64,000 nucleotides of DNA from Nageia nagi (lineage: Eukaryota > Pinophyta). The translations under genes were made by a program, and so were the position numbers. Positions 20,963-32,606 of this stretch are shown here, in pieces. The notes under the pieces were generated by a model that made no database searches, was not told the origin of the DNA, and worked only from the letters and a program-made list of their open reading frames with translations. Location of the stretch: positions 179,242,001-179,306,000 of the forward strand of contig JBITNC010000001.1 in NCBI GenBank assembly GCA_050084985.1, written 5' to 3'. The first letter of the stretch is position 1, and every line of letters starts with the position of its first letter.

Positions 20963-22123
20963 TCATTCAATCTCCATGAGATTTTCTCCTAATTGAATTA
21001 TTTTAGGATTCTGAGGATCATTACTGATATTTATTTCTAAGACCTTTTCAGTAAGCATATGCGATCCATCTTCTAATTGATTCGGTACCGGTATCCAACC
21101 ATTATCGTTAATGCTATACTCTTCATCACATTCTTGAATTTGCTCATTCGTGCATACTTGATCTTTATAGGAATCAAATATGTAATCTACATTTTTGAAT
21201 TCGTGTACCAAAGGATTGGATGATATAAGAGAAAAATCGGTAGTTATTTCATCTGTAGGAGTATCAGCTATTATTTTGATTAAATTATGATTTTCGTTGG
21301 CTTCATCTATTTGTTCATTATTTTGATCTTCAACATCATTCTCTTTTATTATAACCATATTTACCGATGGTATATCAAAACATGGACTGATTGATGATTC
21401 GACATTTCTATTTATTTTTTCTTGTATATCACTTAGTGAACATGAATGGTTCCAGGGTGGCTCAGCATTATTTATGAAGAGTGCTTTGACCCCTTCTAAT
21501 ACATCTATTTCATTTAACTGTTCTTCTCTTATATCAACACTTTCTTGTACTATGGATTCTTTCTCTAAAATCTCTTTATTATAATCCAAATTCTCTTCTT
21601 CTGAATTTTCTAATTTAGCAAGAAATTTACATTCATTTTGATAACCTAATCCCCTTTTATCAGTGGGATATTGATATTGTAATTCAATTATGTCTCATGG
21701 ACCTTGTTCATACCGACCCAATCCTCGTCCTTGCCAATTACATTTGTTAAAATAGTTTAAGACAAATGTTCTTGAACAAGGTGATAAATATTTCATATCA
21801 TTATCGAAATTTCCTTCATATGTTTGATTGGGTATTGTTGACACCGGATCTACTATTCCCGCATAGATAAACATGGTCTGATTAGGTACTTCCCCTAAAG
21901 GTACTATTTGTCCAATCACACTAGGTGATTCAGATGCTTTACCTACTTCTTGTGATGAAGGTATATTAAACACTACATCATCTACATCATATTCTCCCAT
22001 CCCTAAATCCATTAATTTAATTTTCACTGGATATACACTAGATGAGTCATTATTAGATGTAGTATTCACTTGTTTTGATGAAGAAGCTCCATATTTTTCG
22101 TCTAAAGTCTTAGCAACCCTTTC
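20963..22123 (-). pseudogene. Tat protease-RT linker region
   Basis: Two open segments (21695-22069 and 20963-21589) in the gag-pol frame, separated by stops TGA 21695-21697 and TAG 22124-22126. The sequence is acidic and Asn/Asp/Glu/Ile-rich, without recognised motifs apart from CNWQGRGLGRYEQGP near 21,720. A G-patch-like G-x-G-L-G stretch in this place is common in Tat elements between protease and RT. I assign it as a linker of the polyprotein, with no enzymatic function shown. Confidence 0.7.
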
Positions 22124-22828
22124 CTAAATATTTCTATCTTGTATAGCTATATCACTTTTCCCTTTTATGACTTCAGATTGATTTGTATTTTTATTCATCA
22201 ATATAGTTGATAAGTTAGGAGACGGTAATGTCACTTTACTTGGATCCAAAATTAAATTACAATGCGAATAAGGGTCTGGATCTTTAAACACACAATGAAC
22301 TTTATCTTTGTAGATGTATTTTAAACATCCATGGTAAGTTGATGGGACACATTGCATTTCTCTAATCCATGGACGTCCTAAAAGAACATTGTATTGTATA
22401 ATGTTTCCTTCAATTATATGTAATAAAGTTTGCACGGTCTTAGCCCCTACTGTAATCGGTAGCACGATTGATCCCAAAGTTGAACACACTGCATCATTAA
22501 ACACCCTAATTTGTAAAGAAGGAGCTAAGATAAGCAAATCTGACAGATTCAAATTTTTATATGCGGCCTCTGAAATTATATTTATAACTGAACCTTCATC
22601 TATCAGAATTCTTTTAAACAATTTCCCATCTACTTTACCCATTATATGTAAAGGTGGATCAAGTCCGCCTTGTCCATCATTTTTTAATTTTTCTTATTCG
22701 TAGAAGGTAATACTAGGTTGTTGAGATATCTTCAAATTTTCAACTATTGAAATAAAATTATCAGGGTTGCTAATATCCACTTGAATTTCTTGTAGAATTT
22801 GATTCATAGCTTCCCTATAACTCCTAGA
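22124..22828 (-). pseudogene. Tat aspartic protease
   Basis: Cleaves the polyprotein. The active site is RILIDEGSVINIIS, with Asp at residue 15 counted from the ATG at 22642. The second half contains YNVLLGRPWIREM, the conserved G-R-x-W flap region of plant gypsy proteases. Upstream to 22828 the same frame carries QILQEIQVDISNPDNF with stops TAA 22694-22696 and TAG 22829-22831. The end is TAG 22124-22126. The D-E-G-S form is near the usual D-x-G-S, so the site itself may be intact. Confidence 0.88.
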
Positions 22829-24770
22829 CTATTGTAATAGCTCAAATAAAGTCATCTTAACCGGAGACATCTTTAGTTTCCGTTGAAGAGCTCCCTTTAT
22901 CGAAACCTTAGGTTGTTGTAGAGGAGGTATAGGATTTGATATCGATTGATTTTTCCATGGGTTATCTTGTTTATCTTGATATTGTTGTGCTCTTGTAGCT
23001 ATACCAATCATGTGTATTGAATCATCTACAGTCCCTATAAATGGTGTATCCTTATCATTGCATGTATAGTTCATTTGATTTGCGATAATCGCCACATTGT
23101 TAGCCTGATGTGAAGGTAAGGGATTTTGATATATCCCTAAATTTTGATTCGGAGGCACAACTGGATTATCCACATCTATTTTTCCACCATCTATCAAGTC
23201 TTGAATTTTATGCAGTAAAGTTCGACATCTATTTGTCTTATGTCCCTTTTGTCTATGATAAGCACAAAATTCATTCTCTCTATACCATTTTTTCCCTTTA
23301 GCATCAAGATTCTCCGGTTTTATTTCAGGTAATGTGATCATACCATTATCACATAATTTTTTAAGTATCTCAGATAATGGTTCTGATAATGGGGTAAAAT
23401 TTCTCTTAGGCTTAGGTTCAACATTTTCTTCAACTTTTGAAGCTTGACCAGAATCTTCTGTCATAGCTATTTGATTATTTTGTGGTTGTTTTCTAGTGTT
23501 CTCATGTTGATTACCCTTCTTGTATTCCTTCTTCTTGAGTTTCAGTTCTCCATCTTGAATTTTAACTCTTTCTACAACTACTGCCTGTGCAATAGCTTCT
23601 TCAAAAGTCTTATGTTGTTGAATTTGGAGAACACTAGCTATTGGTCTTAGACAACTTTGACTAAATAGTTTAACCAATTCTTCTTGTGGTATTGTATAAG
23701 GCATACTAGTAAGTATGGCCCGCCATCTTGAGATGTAATCTTGTATGGTTTCATCAGAAAATTGTTGTAATCTTGTAAGATTCGTAATGGAAGATTTTTC
23801 TTTAATATTGATTCTAAAATGTTCAAGAAATTGATCAACCAATTGTTCGAACGTATATAAACTATGTATAGGTAAACCATTATACCAATCCAAAGCTTGA
23901 CCTGCAAGCGTCATAGGGAACATATGTAACATCAATGAGTCATCATTGGCTATCTGATAACTAGAAAATGTGAATTTCCTCAAGTGTTCTTTGGGATCTT
24001 CTCTTCCTTTAAATGGTTCTATTTTAGGAAGTTCAAACTTATAGGGTAATTTCTTTTTCGGAACACATGGATGAATAGGCTCATTAAAAATATTCTTATA
24101 ATTTAACTTCTTAAGCCCTTGAACATTCATCTCTCGATTCATAAAATCCTTCAAAAAGTCCTCTAATTCCTTATCAGTTCTTCGTCCTTGAGTATGTCTA
24201 TGATGTCTTTGAGTCTTCGGATCCTTTTCTAAGATTGATCTTGACATGTGAGACTCATAGTCAGAAGGAAACTCCGATGGTGGTGGGGGAAATATTTTAA
24301 GAGGTGACTGATGTCGCAGACTAGGGATTTTAGGAGGTTCTTGGTATATACTTTTTCCATATAACTCTTTTTCTTTGTAATCAGGTTGTTTCATTTGCTT
24401 TTGAGTTTGTTCCACCCAACTTTTAATAGAATCTTGCTTTTGTTTATCATATAATCTTTGTAATTCTAGTTCTTTATCCCTTTCCTTTTGTAACAAAATA
24501 GCTATCTCTTTATCCCTCGCTTCTTGTCTGTCTAAGTAAGGATCTCGATATCTCCGTATTTGACTTCCTTCAGGAGTTTCGGGTTTCCAATTTTTAATCT
24601 TTTGATATTCCTCCCATTGCCTTTATTTTTCTTTCTCCATACATAGATGTTGCTCCCTTTTGATTTTTTCCTTTTCTAATTCTTCAAGTTGTAATTCTCT
24701 TAAACACAGTTGAATCTCATGCTCTTTATGAAGTCTTTTCTTTTCTTGTTCCAGGAATTCACTTCACCTA
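22829..24770 (-). pseudogene. Tat gag, N-terminus cut by the right junction
   Basis: Nucleocapsid-forming protein. The open segment 22829-24496 has 555 codons. Its first ~130 residues are highly charged and coiled-coil-like (EKELYGKS, KDFMNREMN). The retrotransposon gag domain lies at ~150-310 (LPKIEPFKGREDPKEHLRKF, AGQALDWYNGLP, DYISRWRAI). A zinc site C411-x2-H414-x4-H419-x4-C424 (CAYHRQKGHKTNRC) is followed by IQDLIDGGKI, the Tat/Athila form. Beyond 24496 the frame stays coding-like (LEQEKKRLHKEHE) to the junction at 24770, broken once by TAA 24623-24625. The true start codon and everything 5' of it are missing. Confidence 0.9.
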
Positions 24771-27300
24771 GTGTGATTTTTGCTCCTTGAAATACACCCT
24801 AATATTCTCAACCAATATAACAATTATAATTTTGGTAACCTCATGTGCTTTGATTTCCTTATTTTCAAACATTCAACTATTCCTTTACTTCCAAACCTAC
24901 CACCACATGTTACCTAGCACCATGTTCCAAAATTTCCTATTCCCCTTGGTTTTCTCCCATAGTATCCATTATTATATACATTATATGACATCTTTAGGTA
25001 AAATCCATTGTATCCTCATTATTTTGCATATCATACTTCAAACATTCTCTACGTACTCATAGTGTAGGAAAATATGGTCAATATCTTCTTCTTTTTTAAA
25101 TAGAAAACACCTATTGACCATAGTAAAACCTCTTCTCTATAAGTTATCTATGGTTAACAACCTCTTTCTTTCCACCCGCCATAGGAAAAAGGCAATTCTA
25201 GGCATCAATTTGGCTTTCTAAATATTTTTCCATATTCTTTTCTCCTCATGTTTTGTATTAATATTTCTTAAAGTTATAATTTCCTCTTTCACCCTATATT
25301 GTCCATAAGGCATTGATTTCAAAATAGGTTTCCCTTCCTAGTCATTGAGCTTTATCTTAGATTTATTTAGTTCCTTTTGTAACTATTTTACATGATTCGT
25401 TATTTTGCCTTTGGTTGGTCTATGGATCTACCAGGTTTTGGAATCCTTATTAAAATATTGATCAATTATATTTCCTTTATACTTCAAGACCTATTAATCT
25501 CATTCTTTAAACTCCTTTATTTTAATAAGTGGGTCCTCCTTCAAATAGGCATATTCCCTCACGTGGCTCTCCTTTCCATTTCCTAGCTCCTGTAGCATTG
25601 ATTCTTGGATCTTTGGGGTGATCGTTATTATACCATTCTAGAAAGGTAATCCATAAGATGGATTTTGAATTCTCAAGATACAATTTAGGTCCATCATATA
25701 CTTTTCCTTACATGTGTGAATCCATTCCTTTTTTTTCATTATGTGCTATCTATCAAACCACTTTTCCCCTTAAGGCTTGACTTACTTACTTCATTTTCCT
25801 CATACCTAATCCTCCCTAACAATTTTCCATACACACAAGATCCCATTTTAATGAGGATTTAAAGAGGATTAGTTTACCTACATAACTCAGTCAATTTTCC
25901 TTCCAACCTATTAGTTTATTTTGGATTTTTTTGTATAAGTGCATCTCTATAACAAGATTTAAATCTTCCAACAAATAGAGGCATTCCTAAGTATTTGGTT
26001 GATAGTTCATCAATCTTGGCTCCCTAGATCTTAGTTATTGTTTTCTTACTTGCTTCCAAGCAATTTAGGAAATAAAATTTTATTTTCTACAAATTTAGTT
26101 TTTGATGTAATGCTTTTTCATACATGCTCAAAATTTTCTTGAAGGAGATTTCCTCCTTTCTCTTAGCTTTACCAAAAAGAATTGTATCATCAACAAATTG
26201 TGATGAGTTGTTGCCTTACAATTAGGAGCTAGTATTACCCCTTTCAAGATCTCCATGTCCCTAGAAAGTTTAATCATTCTCCGTAGCACTTCTTCCATTG
26301 TAATAAATAGATAATGTGACATTGGGTCTCCATTCTTAAGCTCTCTTTAGGATTTAAAATAGCCTATTGCTTCTTCATTAATGATGATAGAAAACATTGG
26401 TGAAGATATACATTCTATTATCCACTTTCTTAATATTTCTCCAAATCTAAATTTTTGTAATACTAGGTCAAAAAAGACTAGCTTACTAAGTCATAAGTAT
26501 TTTCTATATCTAGCTTAACCACCGTGGTCATATTTTTCTTTTAGTGTATTGAACAAAGAACCTCATGCATCTGAATAATTTTATCTATTATCTATCTACC
26601 TTTGACAAATCCATCTTTCTCTATGGATATGATGTGAGGCATTAATGGCTTTATTCTTTCTACATAATTTGGTGATGGTTTTATAAGCAACATTGCATAG
26701 GATTATAGGTCTATAGTCTTTGAATTCCTTTTCTTCATATGTCTTAGGGATTAAGGTGAGAAAAGTTTTATTCCATTATTTTATAGTTTTTCATTTTTGA
26801 AAAATTCTTTTATAGCGTACCATAGGTCCTTTCCCATAATTTACCAATTCTTTTGGAAAAAACTAGGTTGAAAACCATCTAGTCAAGGAGCTTTGTTAGC
26901 TTCCATTAGAAAGAGTGCCTATTTGACTTCTTATTTAGTTTGTTCCTATAACACTTCATTTTACTACTCTATTATAAGTTTTGGAATATTTGTAGTAAGT
27001 TTCCTCTTGGTTTATTATATTGTTTATTTGATCCACTATAAGTAGACCTTTATAGAATCCCTCTACTTATTATTTTATTCCCTTTTCTTCTAAGGTTATA
27101 CCTCCATATATTCTTCTGATCTCATTGATCTTGTTATAACTTCATCTTCCTATGGTAGTGATTCTAAAGAACTTTGTATTTTTTCTCCTTCTTTCAACTA
27201 TGTAGCTCTGCAAGAAGTAATTTCTCTTCCTTGTCAATCTCATTGGTTCTTCTTATAATCATAAATTCATTCTCTATTCTTTTTAGTTTTTCTTACATTT
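24771..27300 (-). repeat. Array unit 2
   Basis: A 2,526-bp unit, the shortest complete one. It resumes in exact register with unit 1 after the Tat element. A deletion of ~130 bp at about 25,845 removes the T tract and the sequence around it that other units carry; a short AAAG-containing patch marks the scar. The minus-strand RT segment 26322-26128 is otherwise intact as in other units (MSHYLF instead of MSPYLF). Confidence 0.9.
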
Positions 27301-29952
27301 GATTCTTGCTCCTTGAAATACACCCTAATTTTCTCAACCAATCTAACAATTATAATTTTGGTAACCTCATGTGCTTTGATTTCCTTATTTTCAAACATTC
27401 AACTATTCCTTTACTTCCAAACCTACCACCACATGTTACCAAGCACCATGTTCCAAAATTTCTTATTCCCCTTGGTTTTCTCCTATAGTATCCATTATTA
27501 TATACATTATATGACATCTTTAGGTAAAATCCATTGTATCCTCATTATTTTGCATATCATACTTCAAACATTCTCTATGTACTCATAGTGTAGGAAAATA
27601 TGGTCAATATCTTCTTCTTTTTTAAATAGAAAACACCTATTGACCATAGTAAAACCTCTTCTCTATAAGTTATCTATGGTTAACAACCTCTTTCTTTCCA
27701 CCAGCCATAGGAAAAAGGCAATTCTAGGCATCAATTTGACTTTCCAAATATTTTTCCATATTCTTTTCTCCTCATGTTTTGTAGTAATAATGCTCAAAGT
27801 TATAATTTCCTCTTTCACCCTATATTGTCCATAAGGCATTGATTTCAAAATAGGTTTCCCTTCCTAGTCATTGTGCTTTATCTTAGACTTATTTAGTTCC
27901 TTTTGTAACTATTTTACCTGATTCGTTATTTTGCCTTTGGTTGGTCTATGGATCTACCAGGTTTTGGAATCCTTATTAAAATATTGATCAATTATATTTC
28001 ATTTATACTTCAAGGCCTAGTAATCTCATTCTTTAAACTCATTTATTTTAATAAGTGGGTCCTCCTTCAAATAGGCATATGCCCTCACGTGGCTCTCCTT
28101 TCCATTTCCTAGCTCCTGTTGTAGCATTGATTCTTGGATCTTTGGGGTGATCGTTATTATACCATTCTAGAAAGGTAATCCATAATATGGATTTTGAATT
28201 CTCAAGATACAATTTAGGTCCATCATATACTTTTCCTTACATGTGTGAATCCATTCCTTTTTTTTCATTATGTGCTATCTATCAAACCACTTTTCCCCTT
28301 AAGGCTTGACTTACTTACTTCATTTTCCTCATACCTAATCCTCCCTAACTATTTTCCATACATACAAGATCCCATTTTACGAGGGTAAGTTTTTTTTTTT
28401 TTGAATCTCCTAACAATAAGAAATGGTTGCATATTTTTTCTATCTTTTCATTGATATTTATAGGCAATTTGAAGACTATAGCACTGTAAATAGGCATACT
28501 TTGGAGAATTGATTTAATGAGGATTAGTTTACCTACATAACTCAGTCAATTTTCCTTCCAACCTATTAGTTTATTTTAGATTTTTTTGTATAAGTGCATC
28601 TCTATAACAAGATTTAAATCTTCCAACAAATAGAGGCATTCCTAAGTATTTGGTTGATAGTTCATCAATCTTGGCTCCCTAGATCTTAGTTATGGTTTTC
28701 TTACTTGCTTCCAAGCAATTTAGGAAATAAAATTTTATTTTCTACAAATTTATTTTTGATGTAATGCTTTTCCATACATGCTCAAATTTTCTTAAAGGAG
28801 ATTGCCTCCTTTCTCTTAGCTTTACCAAAAAGAATTGTATCATCAACAAATTTGATGTGTTGTTGTCTTACAATTAGGAGCTAGTATTACCCCTTTCAAG
28901 ATCTCCATGTCCCTAGAAAGTTTAATCATTCTCCTAGCACTTCTTCCATTGTAATAAATAGATAAGTGACATTGGGTCTCCTTTCTTAAGCTCTCTTTAG
29001 GATTTAAAATAGCCTATTGCTTCTCCATTAATGATGATAGAAAACATTGGTGAAGATATACATTCTATTATCCACTTTCTTAATATTTCTCCAAATCTAA
29101 ATTTTTGTAATACTAGGTCAAAAAAGACCAGCTTACTAAGTCATAAGTTTTTCTATATCTAGCTTAACCACCATGGTCATATTTTTGTTTTAGTGTATTG
29201 AACAAAGAACCTCATGCATCTGAATAATTTTCATCTATTATCTATCTACCTTTGACAAAGCCATCTTTCTCTATGGATATGATGTGAGGCATTAATGGCT
29301 TTATTCTTTCTACCATAATTTTGGTGATGGTTTTATAAGCAACATTGCATATGATTATAGGTCTATAGTATTTGAATTCCTTTTCTTCTATGTCTTAGGG
29401 ATTAAGGTGAGAAAAGTGTTTATTCCATTATTTTAGAAGTCTTTCTTTTTTGAAAAATTCTTTTATAGCGTACCATAGGTCCTTTCCCCATAATTTACCA
29501 ATTCTTTTGGAAAAAACTAGGTTGAAAACCATCTAGTCAAGGAGCTTTGTTAGCTTCCATTAGAAAGAGTGCCTATTTGACTCTTCTTATTAGTTTGTTC
29601 CTAGAACACTTCATTTTACTACTCTATTGTAAGTTTTGGAATATTTGTAGTATATTTCCTCTTGGTTATATTATTGTTTCTTTGATCCACTATAAGTAGA
29701 CCTTTATATAATCCCTCTACTTATTATTTTATTTCCTTTTCTTCTAAGGTTATACCTCCCTATATTCTTCTGATCTCATTGATCTTGTTATAACTTCATC
29801 TTCCTATGGTAGTGATTCTAAAGAACTTTGTATTTTTTCCCTTCTTTCAACTAGTAGCTCTGTAAGTAGTAATTTCTCTTCCTTGTCAAGCTCACTAGTT
29901 CTTCCTATAATCATAAATTCATTCTCTATTCTTTTAGTTTTTCTTACATGTT
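27301..29952 (-). repeat. Array unit 3
   Basis: A 2,652-bp unit. It shares GATGTGTTGTT near 28,855 with units 4 and 5. It carries many single-base losses between 28,740 and 28,980 (for example AGATAAGTGACATT for AGATAAGGTGACATT), which remove the 64-codon minus-strand RT segment seen in other units. Confidence 0.9.
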
Positions 29953-32606
29953 GATTCTTGCTCCTTGAAATACACCCTAATTTTCTCAACCAATCTAACA
30001 ATTATAATTTTGGTAACCTCATGTGCTTTGATTTCCTTATTTTCAAACATTCAACTATTCCTTTACTACCAAACCTACCACCACATGTTACCAAGCACCA
30101 TGTTCCAAAATTTCTTATTCCCCTTGGTTTTCTCCTATAGTATCCATTATTATATACATTATATGACATCTTTAGGTAAAATCCATTGTATCCTCATTAT
30201 TTTGCATATCATACTTCAAACATTCTCTATGTACTCACAGTGTAGGAAAATATGGTCAATATCTTCTTCTTTTTTAAATAGAAAACACCTATTGACCATA
30301 GTAAAACCTCTTCTCTATAAGTTATCTATGGTTAACAACCTCTTTCTTTCCACCAGCCATAGGAAAAAGGCAATTCTAGGCATCAATTTGCTTTCTAAAT
30401 ATTTTTCGATATTCTTTTCTCCTCATGTTTTGTAGTAATATGCTCAAAGTTATAATTTCCTCTTTCACCCTATATTGTCCATAAGGAATTGATTTCAAAA
30501 TAGGTTTCCCTTCCTAGTCATTGGCTTTATCTTAGACTTATTTAGTTCCTTTTGTAACTATTTTACCTGATTCGTTATTTTGCCTTTGGTTGGTCTATGG
30601 ATCTACCAGGTTTTGGAATCCTTATTAAAATATTGATCAATTATATTTCCTTTTACTTCAAGGCCTAGTAATCTCATTCTTTAAACTCCTTTATTTTAAT
30701 AAGTGGGGTCCTCCTTCAAATAGGCATATTCCCTCAGTGGCTCTCCTTTCCATTTCCTAGCTCCTTTGTAGCATTGATTCTTGGATCTTTGGGGTGATCA
30801 TTATTATACCATTCTAGAAAGGTAATCCATAAGATGGATTTTGAATTCTCAAGATACAATTTAGGTCCATCATATACTTTTCCTTACATGTGTGAATCCA
30901 TTCCTTTTTTTTCATTATGTGCTATCTATCAAACCACTTTTCCCCTTAAGGCTTGACTTACTTACTTCATTTTCCTCATACCTAATCCTCCCTAACTATT
31001 TTCCACACATACAAGATCCCATTTTACGAGGGTAAGTTTTTTTTTTTTTGAATCTCCTAACAATAAGAAATGGTTGCATATTTTTTCTATCTTTTCATTG
31101 ATATTTATAGGCAATTTGAAGACTATAGCACTGTAAATAGGCATACTTTGGAGAATTGATTTAATGAGGATTAGTTTACCTACATAACTCAGTCAATTTT
31201 CCTTCCAACCTATTAGTTTATTTTGGATTTTTTTGTATAAGTGCATCTCTATAACAAGATTTAAATCTTCCAACAAATAGAGGCATTCCTAAGTATTTGG
31301 TTGATAGTTCATCTATCTTGGCTCCCTAGATCTTAGTTATGGTTTTCTTACTTGCTTCCAAGCAATTTAGGAAATAAAATTTTATTTTTATACAAATTTA
31401 TTTTTTGATGTAATGCTTTTCCATACATGCTCAAAATTTTCTTGAAGGAGATTGCCTCCTTTCTCTTAGCTTTACCAAAAAGAATTGTATCATCAACAAA
31501 TTGTGATGTGTTGTTGCTTACAATTAGGAGCTAGTATTACCCCTTTCAAGATCTCCATGTCCCTAGAAAGTTTAATCATTCTTCCTAGCACTTCTTCCAT
31601 TGTAATAAATAGATAAGGTGACATTGGGTCTCCTTTCTTAAGCTCTCTTTAGGATTTAAAATAGCCTATTGCTTCTCCATTAATGATGATAGAAAACATT
31701 GGTGAAGATATACATTCTATTATCCACTTTCTTAATATTTCTCCAAATCTAAATTTTTGTAATACTAGGTCAAAAAAGACCAGCTTACTAAGTCATAAGT
31801 CTTTTCTATATCTAGCTTAACCACCATGGTCATATTTTTGTTTTAGTGTATTGAACAAAGAACCTCATGCATCTGAATAATTTCATCTATTATCTATCTA
31901 CCTTTGACAAAGCCATCTTTCTCTATGGATATGATGTGAGGCATTAATGGCTTTATTCTTTCTACCATAATTTTGGTGATGGTTTTATAAGCAACATTGC
32001 ATATGATTATAGGTCTATAGTATTTGAATTCCTTTTCTTCTTATGTCTTAGGGATTAAGGTGAGAAAAGTGTTATTCCATTATTTTAGAAGTCTTTCTTT
32101 TTTGAAAAATTCTTTTATAGCGTACCATAGGTCCTTCCCCATAATTTACCAATTCTTTTGGAAAAAACTAGGTTGAAAACCATCTAGTCTAGGAGCTTTG
32201 TTAGCTTCCATTAGAAAGAGTGCCTATTTGACTTCTTCTTTAGTAGTTTGTTCCTAGAACACTTCATTTTACTACTCTATTGTAAGTTTTGGAATATTTG
32301 TAGTAATTTTCCTCTTGGTTATATTATTGTTTCTTTGATCCACTATAAGTAGACCTTTATAAATCCCTCTACTTATTATTTTATTTCCTTTTCTTCTAAG
32401 GTTATACCTCCCTATATTCTTCTGATCTCATTGATCTTGTTATAACTTCATCTTCCTATGGTAGTGATTCTAAAGAACTTTGTATTTTTTCCCCTTCTTT
32501 CAACTAGGTAGCTCTGTAAGTAGTAATTTCTCTTCCTTGTCAAGCTCACTAGTTCTTCCTATAATCATAAATTCATTCTCTATTCTTTCTAGTTTTTCTT
32601 ACATGT
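29953..32606 (-). repeat. Array unit 4
   Basis: A 2,654-bp unit. It shows TTTACTACC in the left part and GATGTGTTGTT in the RT part, like unit 5. A minus-strand open frame (30001-29804) crosses the 3/4 boundary: LDWLRKLGCISRSK from the C-terminal region is fused to the endonuclease-RT linker RIENEFMIIGRTSELDKEE. This shows the tandem joint directly. Confidence 0.9.

Larger units (their letters stand above)
10779..24770 (-). mobile_element. Ty3/gypsy Tat-lineage retrotransposon, 5'-truncated, with antisense PMD gene
   Basis: A 13,992-bp insertion between array units 1 and 2, read on the minus strand. Order in element sense: gag (no start), protease, RT, RNase H, archaeal-type RNase H, integrase, extra ORF, repeat-rich spacer, antisense PMD gene, purine tract, 3' LTR (10779-11496). 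The second RNase H between RNase H and integrase is the diagnostic feature of the Tat/Ogre group. No 5' LTR or PBS exists: gag coding runs to the right junction. Flanking pentamers ATGTG (10774-10778) and GTGTG (24771-24775) could be an imperfect TSD, because LINE sequence resumes in exact register. The element strand is supported by the coding genes, the LTR TATA box and the purine tract. Confidence 0.92.

Noticed and set aside
18290-22703. Several plus-strand open frames across the Tat pol region
   Set aside because: Shadows of the minus-strand gag-pol frame, which carries all the conserved motifs.
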